Part shown: positions 15,916 through 24,951 of the stretch, in pieces | Layout of the letters: every line of letters starts with the position of its first letter | Position numbering within the stretch: the stretch's first letter is position 1 | Assembly (NCBI RefSeq): GCF_017068395.1 | Contig: NZ_CP070615.1 | Coordinates: 1-64,000 of the forward strand | DNA: 64,000 nt | Origin: Rhodococcus pseudokoreensis | GTDB lineage: Bacteria > Actinomycetota > Actinomycetes > Mycobacteriales > Mycobacteriaceae | Direction of reading: 5' to 3' | The notes under the pieces: generated by a model | Told to the model about the DNA's origin: nothing | Seen by the model: the letters and a program-made list of their open reading frames with translations, nothing else | Database searches by the model: none | Position numbers and translations under genes: made by a program

Positions 15916-17290
15916 ATGACGTCACCCGATCCTGTGAGCCGGCCTAGACCTCGGTTCAAAAAGAGACAAGAGCCGGCGGCCGCCTCAGCTGATCCGGAGA
16001 GCCTATTCGGTGATCTGCCACGCACACCGCATGGTGTTGGCGCACTTTGGTCCCACCAAGCAGACCAACTCCGGACCTACTCCAAGAAGCACCAGAAATC
16101 CCCCGACGTTGCACTTGAGCTCCCAACGGGATCTGGCAAGACGTTGGTCGGATTGCTCATCGCTGAGTGGCGACGCCGTGCGTTGCGCGAAAGAGTGGTC
16201 TACGCGTGCCCGACAAAGCAACTGGCAAGACAGGTGCTGGAAAAGGCAAAGCAACAAGGCATCCAGCCTGTTCTGCTAATTGGTTCTCATTGGAATTGGC
16301 CGCGGAGCGACGTAGCTCGTTACACCAGTGGTGCCGCGATCGCAATCACTACCTACAGCTCAATCTTCAACAGCAACTCACATCTAGGAGATGCTCAGAC
16401 GCTTTTGTTCGACGATGCGCATGCAGCAGAGGGCTATGTTGCTGAAGCGTGGTCGGTGAGCGTTAAACGTGACGATCCGCAGTACACAGCATTGCTCGAC
16501 GCATTTCGTCCAGTCGTTGATTCCAGCTTCCTCAACAGGATGGCCGCCGATACCGCAGCGGATAGCGCGGAGGTACGCCTCCTGCCCATAGGAGCCATCG
16601 CCAGCAACCTCGAAAGCATTGACGACGTCTTGAGGACGATCAGCGACAACAGAAAGTACGCATTCGGTATGTTGCAGCCGAACCTTGCGTCATGTCTGTT
16701 CTACGTGGCTCGCAGTGGTGTCTACATCCGTCCCCTGATCCCGCCGACGTTCGCGCATGATGCCTTTACCGGTCCGACGCAGCGCGTCTATCTGTCAGCC
16801 AGCCTCGGTGATGCCGGCGAGCTCGAGCGGGCGTTCGGACGTGTCCCAATCGACCGCGTGCCTGTCCCTCCGGCATGGGATCGGACCGGCAGTGGCCGCA
16901 GGTTCTTCGTCTTCCCGGAACTTGCAGAGGCGCCGACTGACCCGAAGGGAATGGTTGTTTCACCGGCGCCCGCCGCCACAGAGCCCGCCAACTCCGAGCA
17001 GTCGGCCATCTCTGACGATTCCGTCACGCTAGAGGGCGTTACTGCAGCGTTGCTCAATCTCGCGAAGAAGAGGCTGATCCTCACTCCCGACGACAAGAGT
17101 GCCGACGAAATCGCTAATCGTCTCCAAGTACCGCAGGCAGAACGCTTCACCGCCAAGACCGACTCTGGACTCGCCCCGTTCCTCAAGGCCGAGAGTGGAA
17201 CGCTTCTGGCACCGAACCGCTACGACGGGATGGATCTCTCCGCGGAGACGTGTCGATTGATGCTGATGGCAGGCCTTCCGATCGCCTCGC
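15916..17290 (+). pseudogene. DEAD/DEAH helicase-nuclease, N-terminal half (cut by IS21)
   Basis: Start at ATG 15916 (MTSPDPVSRPRPRF) with a GGGGGAAA site upstream. Helicase motif I is ELPTGSGKTLVG, motif Ia-like YACPTKQLARQV, motif II LLFDDAHAAE, and a motif III-like VYLSASLGDAGEL follows. The reading frame is interrupted at codon S (PIAS) by the insertion sequence; the intact frame resumes at 23345. Removing the element and one CCTCGC copy restores GLPIAS-HLQDRFLESKL with no frame change. The ancestral protein would be roughly 890-900 residues, a superfamily 2 helicase with DinG/XPD-like flavour. It stands alone after a terminator, as mobile defence genes often do. Confidence 0.8.
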
Positions 17291-17483
17291 TGTCAGCGGT
17301 CATGTAATTCCCCAGATTGAGGGGTTTGTCCGTCACATAATTCCCCACCCCGCCGTCACGTAATTCCCCACCCCTGGGGCGTGTCGGCCGGGGGTTCGGG
17401 TGCTGCTGCAGGTTCGCTCCTGACTGGGTCACCGACAACGGGGCCCGGGAAGGGGCCTGACGGTGGCGAGGAGAACGTGGACG

Positions 17484-17924
17484 ATGATCGATCTGATGGA
17501 GTTGTTCCGGCATTGGCATGCCGGCCGGTCCCAGGTGCAGATCGCGGAGGCCTTGGATATCGACCGAAAAACCATCCGGAAATACCTGGCTCCCGCCGTG
17601 GCGGCGGGGTTGACACCGGGCGAGGGAGGGACGTTCGACGAGCCGCTCTGGTGGGAGCTGATCACCGGATGGTTCCCGGAGGTCGGCGACCCGGCGGCGC
17701 GGGCGGTGACATGGCCGGCGATCGCCGCGCACCACGACTGGATCGACGGGCAGCTGACGGCGTCGGTGACGGTAGCGACGATTGCGCAACGCCTGCGCGA
17801 CGACCACGGCGTCGCGGTGTCGGAATCGACCGTACGACGGTATGTGGCAGCACAATTCGCCGAGAAGGTGGCGGAGTCGAAGGTGACTGTGGCCCGTGGC
17901 GCGGTCCCGCCTGGCGACGAGGCC
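17484..17924 (+). pseudogene. istA: IstA transposase, N-terminal part (split by RIT)
   Basis: Starts at ATG 17484 (MIDLMELFRHWHAGRS) with GAGGAGA upstream; a GTG 21 bases earlier is possible. It encodes the helix-turn-helix SQVQIAEALDIDRKTIRKYL and a second HTH-like part (TIAQRLRDDHGVAVSESTVR) that in IS21 transposases bind the terminal repeats. The coding sequence stops at GDEA, immediately before the QVDYG motif with the first catalytic aspartate, which lies beyond the RIT element at 21320. Removing that element and one GAGGCC copy rejoins DEA to QVDYGKLG in frame. Confidence 0.85.
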
Positions 17925-17949
17925 TTATGTGGAGTTCCACATAAAGTTT

Positions 17950-18008
17950 CCTATGAGGAGCCCGACAATATGCGGCGTCCGCCCGGTCGCGTCGACGCGG
18001 GCCTGGTC
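17950..18008. repeat. RIT left inverted repeat
   Basis: A 59-bp sequence starting CCTATGAGGAGCCCGA, repeated inverted at 21256-21314 with one mismatch (CAATATG here, GAATATG there). Such repeats are the presumed recombinase sites. Confidence 0.85.
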
Positions 18009-18100
18009 AGGCGTCAGCATTGAGCGGATCGATCCGCATAGTCACGGCGCGCTGCGGCGGGCAGGCTTCGCCTCTCAGGAAGTTTCGAGAGGAGTTAACG

Positions 18101-19282
18101 ATGGCTATGACAGGTCCGCTGGCGCCGTGGGCGCCGGGGATGGCGGAGTGGTTGACGAGGCTGGGTTACACGCCCCGATTGGTTGAGCGGCATCTGCAGC
18201 TGGCCGGCGGGTTGAGCAAGTTCCTGCACCGGCGCGGCCTGACCGCGAGCGACCTGAGTCAGGAGTTGATCGAGCAATTCGCTGCCGCGCGTCGAGCGAA
18301 GAACCGCTCGCGGCGGCCCACAGCGAGATCGTTGTCCTGGCTCGTTGACTACCTGAGCGACATCGGCGTGGCTACCGCGCCGGCTGCTCTGCCGGTGCGG
18401 TCTGAGCAGCAGGTGTTGATCGAGCGTTACCGGGACTACCTCACGGTGGAGCGCGGTCTGGTGCCGGACACGGCAGCCAACTACGTGCCGGTCGTGACGC
18501 TGTTCCTGGCAGCCCACCCGGTCCGCGAACTGCACGAGCTGAGCGCTGCCGACGTGAGCGAATTCATGACCTCGCAGTGCCGGCAGGTCAGCACCCGAGG
18601 AGCCGAACGCCTCGCTACCGGGCTGCGGTCGTTCCTTGGCTTCGCCCTGGTCGAGGGGTTGATCAGCGTGTCGCTGGTTGGCGCGGTCCCATCGGTGGCG
18701 CGGTGGAGCGGCGCCACGCTGCCCCGCGGCCTGACCTCGACGCAGGTCGCGGCGTTGCTGTCCAGCTGCGACCGGCGGCGCCCGCTCGGGCGGCGCGACT
18801 ACGCGATCTTGCTGCTGCTCGTGCGGCTCGGGCTACGCGCCGCCGAGGTGTCCGCGCTTCGCCTGGACGACATCGACTGGCGGACCGGCGAGATCGTCGT
18901 GCGCGGCAAGGGCCGCACCGAGGAACGCCTGCCGCTGCCGCCGGACGTGGGAGCGGCCATCGCCGCATACCTGCGCCGGGGGCGCCCACGCCGGCCCGAG
19001 CGAGAAGTGTTCCTCCGCGCGTGCGCCCCGCTCCGTGGGCTGACCCCGGACGGGGTGAGCGAGGTAGCGCGGGCCGCGAGCGAACGTGCCGGGCTGGGCA
19101 GCTTCGGCTCCCACCGCCTTCGCCACACGGCCGGGACGCAGCTGCTGCAGGCGGGCGCCTCGCTTCCCGAGGTGGCGGAAGTGTTGCGCCACCACACCAT
19201 CGCGACCACGGCGATCTACGCCAAGGTCGATCATCTGGCTCTGCGCGACCTCGCCACACCCTGGCCGGGTGGTGCCCGATGA
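18101..19282 (+). CDS. ritA: RIT tyrosine recombinase A
   Basis: 393 residues from ATG 18101, with AGGAG 7 bases upstream. The N-terminal half is the SAM-like DNA-binding domain; the C-terminal catalytic domain shows the first arginine region (LRAAEVSALRLDDID), HRLRHTAGTQLLQAG with the conserved His and Arg, and LRHHTIATTAIYAKVD with the nucleophile tyrosine. In RIT elements three different recombinases are always found together in this order; each one's separate role is not established. The stop overlaps the next start (ATGA), so the three genes are translationally coupled. Confidence 0.85.
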   Translation: MAMTGPLAPWAPGMAEWLTRLGYTPRLVERHLQLAGGLSKFLHRRGLTASDLSQELIEQFAAARRAKNRSRRPTARSLSWLVDYLSDIGVATAPAALPVRSEQQVLIERYRDYLTVERGLVPDTAANYVPVVTLFLAAHPVRELHELSAADVSEFMTSQCRQVSTRGAERLATGLRSFLGFALVEGLISVSLVGAVPSVARWSGATLPRGLTSTQVAALLSSCDRRRPLGRRDYAILLLLVRLGLRAAEVSALRLDDIDWRTGEIVVRGKGRTEERLPLPPDVGAAIAAYLRRGRPRRPEREVFLRACAPLRGLTPDGVSEVARAASERAGLGSFGSHRLRHTAGTQLLQAGASLPEVAEVLRHHTIATTAIYAKVDHLALRDLATPWPGGAR

Positions 19283-20229
19283 CCGACTATCGCAGCGCGG
19301 CGGCGGACTACCTGGCCACCCGCCGCGCCATGGGCTACAAACTCGTCTACCAAGGCCAGATGCTCGCACAGTTCGTGGCCTACCTGGACACCGTCGGCGC
19401 CGAGCACCTGACGATCAACCATGCCGTGGACTGGGCCAAGCAACCATCGAGTGCGAAGCGCACGTGGTGGGCGGTCAGGCTGAGCACCGTCCGAGCCTTC
19501 GCCCGCTACCTCAGCGCGTTTGATCCGGCCACCGAGATTCCCCCTGCTGGTCTGATCCCCGCGCCCAGTCACCGGATCGTGCCCTACATCTACACCGACG
19601 ACGACATCGCCGAGCTCCTCACGGCGGCAGGTCGCCTGCCCACCGTGCATCGCGCGGACACCTATCAGACCTTGATCGGGCTCGTCGCCGTCACCGGCAT
19701 CAGAGAGGGGGAGGCGGTCCGCCTCGATCGCGACGATGTGGACCTCCAGCAGGGGCTGCTGACCATCCGCAACAGCAAGTACGGCAAGTCCCGCCAAATC
19801 CCCGTGCACCCGAGCACCGTCGAGGCGCTCGCCGGCTACGCCCACCGCCGCGACGCACGACGATACCGCCACGACGGAAGACAGCATCACCACCCACCAA
19901 GCAGCACAAGCTTTTTCACCTCCACAACAGGAACAAGGCTGCTGCGCGACAACGTCAGCACCGTGTTCCCGCGCCTGGTGCGCGAGTCAGGGCTGGCCGG
20001 TTCTGGCCATCATCGCCCTCCCCGGTTGCACGACCTGCGACACAGCTTCGCCGTGAACACCTTGATCCGCTGGTACCGGCAAGGCCTGGACGTCGAGCAA
20101 CGGCTGCCGCTGCTGTCCACCTACCTGGGCCACGTCGCACCGAAATCCACCTACTGGTACATGACGGCGGTCCCCGAGTTGCTCGAACTCATCGCCGACC
20201 GGCTCGACGCGATCGAGGTGCAGCCATGA
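19279..20229 (+). CDS. ritB: RIT tyrosine recombinase B
   Basis: 316 residues from ATG 19279, which overlaps the preceding stop. It starts MTDYRSAAADYLATRRAMGY. Catalytic motifs are GIREGEAVRL (Arg), HDLRHSFAVNTL (His-x-x-Arg) and LGHVAPKSTYWYM (His and Tyr). A His/Arg/Ser-rich insert (RRDARRYRHDGRQHHHPPSS) between the catalytic motifs is unusual but in frame. The stop overlaps the start of the third recombinase. The frame is also open upstream, but there it is only the antiphase of the first recombinase gene. Confidence 0.85.
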   Translation: MTDYRSAAADYLATRRAMGYKLVYQGQMLAQFVAYLDTVGAEHLTINHAVDWAKQPSSAKRTWWAVRLSTVRAFARYLSAFDPATEIPPAGLIPAPSHRIVPYIYTDDDIAELLTAAGRLPTVHRADTYQTLIGLVAVTGIREGEAVRLDRDDVDLQQGLLTIRNSKYGKSRQIPVHPSTVEALAGYAHRRDARRYRHDGRQHHHPPSSTSFFTSTTGTRLLRDNVSTVFPRLVRESGLAGSGHHRPPRLHDLRHSFAVNTLIRWYRQGLDVEQRLPLLSTYLGHVAPKSTYWYMTAVPELLELIADRLDAIEVQP

Positions 20230-21221
20230 GCACGCTCGCCCCACTGCTGCAGGCGTTCTTCACCGAACACTTGATCGGTCAGCGCGATGCCAGCCCGCAT
20301 ACCGTGGCCTCCTATCGCGACGCGATCTGCCTCCTGTTGCGGTTCGCGCAGCGCCGCACCGGCAAAGCACCACACCAGTTGGACATCGACGACCTCGACG
20401 CACCGCTGATCGGCGCGTTCCTGAGCCACCTGCAGACCGAACGCGGCGCCAGCGTCCGCACCCGCAATGCCAGACTCACCGCCGTTCGGTCGCTGTTCCG
20501 TTTCGCCGCCTACCGCCACCCCGAATCCGCCGCGGTGATCCAACGCGTGCTTGCGATCCCGCCCAAGCGCACCAACCGGGCCCTGATCACCTACCTCACC
20601 GACGCCGAGATGCAAGCGCTACTCGCGGCGCCGGACCGCTTGACCAGGATCGGGCGACGTGATCACGCACTGTTGCTGCTCGCCCTCGAAACCGGGCTGC
20701 GGGTCAGCGAACTCACCGCCCTGACCTGCGGCGCCGTCCATCTCGGCGCAGGCGCACACGTGCGCTGCCTCGGCAAAGGCCGCAAGGAGCGGATCACGCC
20801 ACTGCGCCGGCAGACCCGACTGCTACTGCAAGCCTGGCTAATCGAGCGAGCCGGGGCGCCCGACGATCCACTGTTCCCAGGCCCCTCCGGCAGACCGCTC
20901 AGCCGCGACGCAATCCGGCGCCTCGTCGACCGTCACGTCGCGGCCGCTGCAGCGTCCTCCTGCCCATCGCTGACAGGAAAGACAGTCAGCCCCCACACCC
21001 TGCGACACAGCTGCGCCATGACCCTCCGACGGCACGGCGTCGATGCCGCCACTATCGCCCTCTGGCTCGGACACGAAGACATCCGCACCACCTACAGCGT
21101 CTATATGCACGCCGACCTCGACCTCAAAGAGAAGGCGCTCGCCCGGACCGCCCCGCCAGGCACGCCAACAGGGCGCTACCACCCACCCGATGCGCTCCTC
21201 GCCTTCCTCGAAAGCCTCTGA
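20226..21221 (+). CDS. ritC: RIT tyrosine recombinase C
   Basis: 331 residues from ATG 20226, coupled to the preceding gene. It is an XerC/D-like integrase with N-terminal phage_int_SAM-like region (FFTEHLIGQRDASPHTVASY) and catalytic motifs TGLRVSELTAL, SPHTLRHSCAMTLRRHG and LGHEDIRTTYSVYMHAD. All catalytic residues (Arg, His-x-x-Arg, His, Tyr) are present. It ends 34 bases before the right inverted repeat. Of the three it is closest to ordinary integrases. Confidence 0.85.
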   Translation: MSTLAPLLQAFFTEHLIGQRDASPHTVASYRDAICLLLRFAQRRTGKAPHQLDIDDLDAPLIGAFLSHLQTERGASVRTRNARLTAVRSLFRFAAYRHPESAAVIQRVLAIPPKRTNRALITYLTDAEMQALLAAPDRLTRIGRRDHALLLLALETGLRVSELTALTCGAVHLGAGAHVRCLGKGRKERITPLRRQTRLLLQAWLIERAGAPDDPLFPGPSGRPLSRDAIRRLVDRHVAAAAASSCPSLTGKTVSPHTLRHSCAMTLRRHGVDAATIALWLGHEDIRTTYSVYMHADLDLKEKALARTAPPGTPTGRYHPPDALLAFLESL

Positions 21222-21255
21222 ATATGCGGACTCAAACCAATATCAGATCCCCGCC

Positions 21256-21314
21256 GACCAGGCCCGCGTCGACGCGACCGGGCGGACGCCGCATATTCTC
21301 GGGCTCCTCATAGG
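21256..21314. repeat. RIT right inverted repeat
   Basis: The inverted partner of 17950-18008, ending CTCCTCATAGG. The last G can be assigned to the element or to the GAGGCC target copy, so the boundary is uncertain by one base. Confidence 0.85.
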
Positions 21315-21319
21315 AGGCC

Positions 21320-22416
21320 CAGGTCGACTACGGCAAGCTCGGCATGTGGCGCAACCCGGCCACCGACCGGCGGGTGGCGGTGTGGGCGTTCGCGATTATC
21401 CTGTCCTGCTCACGGATGCTGTTCGTGCAGCCGGTGCTGCGGATGGATCAGTCTTCGTGGTGCGCCTCGCACGTGGCGGCGTTCGAGTTCTTCGGCGGCA
21501 CGCCAGCCCGGATCGTGTGCGACAACCTCAAAACCGGGGTCGACCGGCCTGACCTGTATGACCCGAAGATCAACCGCGCCTACGCCGAACTCGCCGCCTA
21601 CTACCGGGTGTTGATCGACCCCGCCCGCGCCGGAAAACCCAAGGATAAACCCAGGATCGAGCGCCCGATGCCCTATATCCGCGACTCGTACTTCAAGGGC
21701 CGCGAGTTCACCTCACTGGCGCAGATGCAGGACGCCGCCCTGGCCTGGTGCACCGACGTCTACGGGCTCCACAATCACCGTGGTCTCGACGGTGCGCAAC
21801 CCGCGGCGGTGTTCGACGCCATCGAAAGGCGCACTCTCACAGCACTTCCTCCGAAACCGTTCGAGCTGGTCCTCTATCAGGTCGGGAAGGTCGCCCCGGA
21901 CTGTCACGTCAAGGCCGGCAAGGCCCTGTATTCGGTGCCCTGGCGGCTGATCGGCCAGCAGGTGCTGGTCCGCACCTGCGGCGACGTGGTGCAGATCTTC
22001 CACACCGAGCAGGTGCCGCCACGCATGTGCTGCACCTGTCGGGGCGGTCGACGAACCCCGAGCACTACCCGCCGCACAAGATCGCCTACACGCTGCAGAC
22101 CGTGGTCTGGTGTCGGGCGCAGGCCGAGCAGATCGGTCCCGGCGCCGTCGCGGTCGTTGCCGAGTTGTCGCAGGTCAACGCGCTGCACCGGCTGCGGGCG
22201 ATCCAGGGCATCGTCCGGCTGCGGGACCGCTACGACGACGCCCGCCTGGACGCGGCCTGCGCCCGCGCCCTCGAGGTCGGTGACCCCAGCTACCGCACCG
22301 TCAAGGGCATCCTCGCCGCCGGCACCGAACACGACGGACAGCCCGCACCGGCCCCTACGCCGGCGCCGGCGTTCCTGCGCGGACCCGACGCCTTCGACAC
22401 CGAACGCACCGCCTGA
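21320..22416 (+). pseudogene. istA: IstA transposase, catalytic part, frameshifted
   Basis: Resumes with QVDYGKLGMWRNPATDRRVA and carries the rve integrase core (second Asp in CDNLKTGV; IERPMPYIRDSYF region for the Glu) and the C-terminal beta domain. Near 22010-22018 the frame shifts: HTEQV continues in another frame as ATHVLHLSGRSTNPEHYPPH and reads to a stop at 22416. Separately from the RIT insertion, this makes the transposase defective, so the IS21 copy was probably dead or dying on its own. Confidence 0.8.
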
Positions 22417-22482
22417 AGTGTTGAACGCTGCACCGACGCATGCTGCACACCAATTACTTTCATCAGACCACTAGGAATCGTC

Positions 22483-23247
22483 ATGACCATTCACGACCCC
22501 AGCCTGCGGGCTGCGCTGAAGACGTTGAAGTTGACCGGGATGCTCGACACGCTCGACGCCCGGCTCGCTCAGACCCGGGACGGGCAGCTCGGACACCTCG
22601 AGTTCCTGCAAGTGCTGTGCGAGGATGAGATCGCCCGCCGGGAAACCGCGGCGCTGGCCCGTCGGCTGCGACGAGCGCGGTTCGAGCAACCGGCCACGTT
22701 CGAGGACTTCGATTTCACCGCGAATCCGAAACTTCCGGCGGCGATGCTGCGGGACCTGGCCGCCCTGCGCTGGCTCGATGCCGGCGAGTCGGTGATCCTC
22801 TACGGTCCCGTTGGAGTAGGCAAAACCCATGTGGCACAAGCGCTTGGGCATCACGTCGCCCGCCGCGGCGGGGACGTGCGGTTCGTCAAGTGCTCCCGCA
22901 TGCTCGCCGACCTCGCCGGCGGCCATGCCGACCGCACCATCGGTCAGCGGATGCGCGAATACACCCGGCCGCTGGTGTTGATTATCGATGATTTTGCGAT
23001 GCGTGAGCACACCACCACCCAGTCCGATGACCTCTACGATCTGGTTTCCGATCGCGCCATCGCCGGCAAACCGCTGATTCTGACGAGCAACCGCGCCCCG
23101 AAGGACTGGTACCCGCTGTTCCCGAACCCGGTCGTCGCCGAGTCGCTCCTCGACCGGCTCATCAACACCAGCCATCAAACCCTGATGGACGGACCGTCCT
23201 ACCGACCCCGCAAACGACCCGGACACCGCACCGCCGGCGCAACCTGA
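22483..23247 (+). CDS. istB: IstB, IS21-family transposition ATPase
   Basis: 254 residues from ATG 22483, 66 bases after istA. It is a AAA+ protein of the DnaC/IstB type: Walker A GPVGVGKTH (near 108-116), Walker B LVLIIDDFAM, sensor I ILTSNRAPKDW. IstB assists IstA in target choice. The frame is intact although its partner istA is broken twice. Confidence 0.9.
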   Translation: MTIHDPSLRAALKTLKLTGMLDTLDARLAQTRDGQLGHLEFLQVLCEDEIARRETAALARRLRRARFEQPATFEDFDFTANPKLPAAMLRDLAALRWLDAGESVILYGPVGVGKTHVAQALGHHVARRGGDVRFVKCSRMLADLAGGHADRTIGQRMREYTRPLVLIIDDFAMREHTTTQSDDLYDLVSDRAIAGKPLILTSNRAPKDWYPLFPNPVVAESLLDRLINTSHQTLMDGPSYRPRKRPGHRTAGAT

Positions 23248-23344
23248 CCCGCACCCCGCCCGCTCGGGTTACCCTCGACTCAGCACGCCCGAGCATGGGG
23301 AATTACGTGACGGACACCCCTGGGGAATTACGTGACGGTCGACA

Positions 23345-24657
23345 CCTCGCATCTTCAAGACCGATTTCTTGAAAGCAAGCTTCGAGCCGGTGAGGTTCTC
23401 CATGAGCGCATTCGAACGCGCGTACTCCAAGGAGCTGGCCGGTGTACCCGCGGACCGAATGACTGGGCCGTCGTAGTCGTCCAAGGTCAAGATCTTCTCA
23501 ATTTTCTGTCGCGGCGAGAAGTCGTGGAATCCCTGCCCGTGGAACTACAAGCGGAAATTGCCTTCGGAATCGAAGTCAGCGAAGTACCCGCCGACGACCT
23601 GGTCCTTCTAGCTGAGAGCGCACTGGAGCAGGATGACATTTGGCAAACGGATGCAGAGCCCGATCTTGCCCAGCGACGGAAGGATGCAACCAGAAAACCC
23701 GCAGAGAACATCGAAGTGTTAGCTGCCAGCGCACGCCGCGAGGTACGGGCATGGACACTTGTATGGAAGCAGGAATGGGAGGCCGCTGCTCGGGCTGCTG
23801 TCGACGTCTTGGACAACCTTCCACCCGTCAAGATGCGCCCGTACAGGGCCTTCTGGGCCTACTTGGGTAGCGCGTGGTCAGCTCTTGCTGCCGCAGAGAA
23901 CGGGGACGACGCCGCCTCCGTTGACAGAGCCTCTCAGCTCCTTCGAACGGCCCACAAGGAGGCAGAGGGAACGACCTGGCTCAAAGAAGTTCAGCCCCTC
24001 CCATCGGCGCCGATCGATGACGACCCGGTGGACGCCGAAGGTATCGAAAACATCATGAGCAAGTTGACCAGTGGTTCGCTTGCCTCGCCCACCAAGTTCA
24101 GCAAGCGATCCTCCACAATGCTTGCGGATCTCTCTCAAAAGAAGGCACCACCATACGAGCAGGCGTTGGTGGAGCTCGGCGTCTTCCTTGGTGCGTCCGA
24201 ATCCTTCAAACCGGCGGGCCAGGGTCGTGCAGACGCCGTGTGGATCTGGGAATCAGCCTGGATGACGGTGGAGGCAAAGAGCGAATCCGACGAAGAGGGT
24301 TTGCTCAGCATGGAGTATGTGCGGAAAGCCGACACTCAAATGGATTCGGTTATCGCGGACCGCGGTGAAGACGGGGCACCACCGGGCAGCGTTTCTCTAA
24401 TCGTTTCGCCTCGCCGAGTGGTAGATCCGGATGCTGTCAATATCGCCCGGCCACATCTGTATTTGGTGAGCTCGGAATTGGTACTCAGCCTCGCCCATGA
24501 CGTTGTCCGTGCGTGGAAGGAACTGCGGGGGGTCGCTCCCGGGGTGGAAGGCGAGACACTGCGGGAGGCCGCCGCGAAGGTGTTCTGGGAGCACCGGGTC
24601 CTACCGACGCAGATCAAGGAGAGACTGACGCGAGAACCAATCAGAGGAACTACCTGA
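23345..24657 (+). pseudogene. Helicase-nuclease, C-terminal half (after IS21)
   Basis: Continues the frame of the gene begun at 15916. It opens with the end of the second helicase domain, motif VI being VLQGAGRCTRGPNDWAVVVV. The C-terminal 200 residues contain ELGVFLGASESFKPAGQGRA, then DAVWIWESAWMTVEAKSE: a D ... E-x-K arrangement after a GxxD context, which looks like the core of a PD-(D/E)XK nuclease. A helicase fused to such a nuclease fits a restriction-like anti-mobile-element enzyme, but no named defence family is recognised. A GTG in IS sequence at 23332 could start a fragment, but it would lack ATPase motifs. A hairpin terminator follows. Confidence 0.75.
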
Positions 24658-24668
24658 GAGGCAGACAG

Positions 24669-24704
24669 AGGTGTCGCAGACATGAACGCCAGTCTGCGAC
24701 ACCT
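24669..24704 (+). terminator. Hairpin terminator after the helicase gene
   Basis: AGGTGTCGCAGAC (24669-24681) pairs perfectly with GTCTGCGACACCT (24692-24704), a 13-bp stem with a 10-base loop, followed by TGCCTTCT. The remaining 247 bases to 24951 show no gene. Confidence 0.65.
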
Positions 24705-24951
24705 TGCCTTCTCATCGCTCGTGTCCCTGGTCGTGTGCTCTCCCTCGAGACGAGGTTTCGGCGCGGGTTCTAGATTTCGGAGGCATCGCCGGGCGTATCA
24801 AGTCCTGCCAGCCGACGGCCTCGCAAGCGTCCGCGAGGGATGAATCGTTAGCGCGTTCGGTGGAGTTGGTCGACGCGTCCAGTGCAGTGTGTTCGGCTAC
24901 CGATACACCAGCTTTAACCCTCCTCTGGCCATTCGGATTCGGTACGACTGA

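Larger units (their letters stand above)
17925..21313 (+). mobile_element. RIT (recombinase-in-trio) element
   Basis: Three consecutive overlapping tyrosine recombinase genes lie between 59-bp inverted repeats (17950-18008 and 21256-21314) that differ at one position. GAGGCC is present on both sides (17919-17924 and 21314-21319), consistent with a 6-bp target duplication. The left end carries 25 extra bases outside the repeat, including a hairpin (TTATGTGG-AGTT-CCACATAA, 17925-17944) with no counterpart at the right end. All three recombinases look intact, so the element may still be mobile. It interrupts istA. Confidence 0.85.
17291..23344 (+). mobile_element. IS21-family element carrying a nested RIT element
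   Basis: Ends are TGTCAGCGGTCATGTAATTC at 17291 and, inverted, TGTCGACCGTCACGTAATTC at 23344. GTCAYGTAATTCCCCA-type boxes repeat inside both ends (three left, two right), typical of IS21. CCTCGC flanks it directly on both sides (17285-17290 and 23345-23350) as the target duplication. Without the nested 3.4-kb element it would be about 2.66 kb, normal for IS21. It carries istA (split and frameshifted) and istB, so it is probably immobile now. Confidence 0.9.

Noticed and set aside
18577..19278. Upstream extension of the second RIT recombinase
   Set aside because: The true start at 19279 is coupled to the first recombinase stop; upstream the frame is a shifted reading of that gene.
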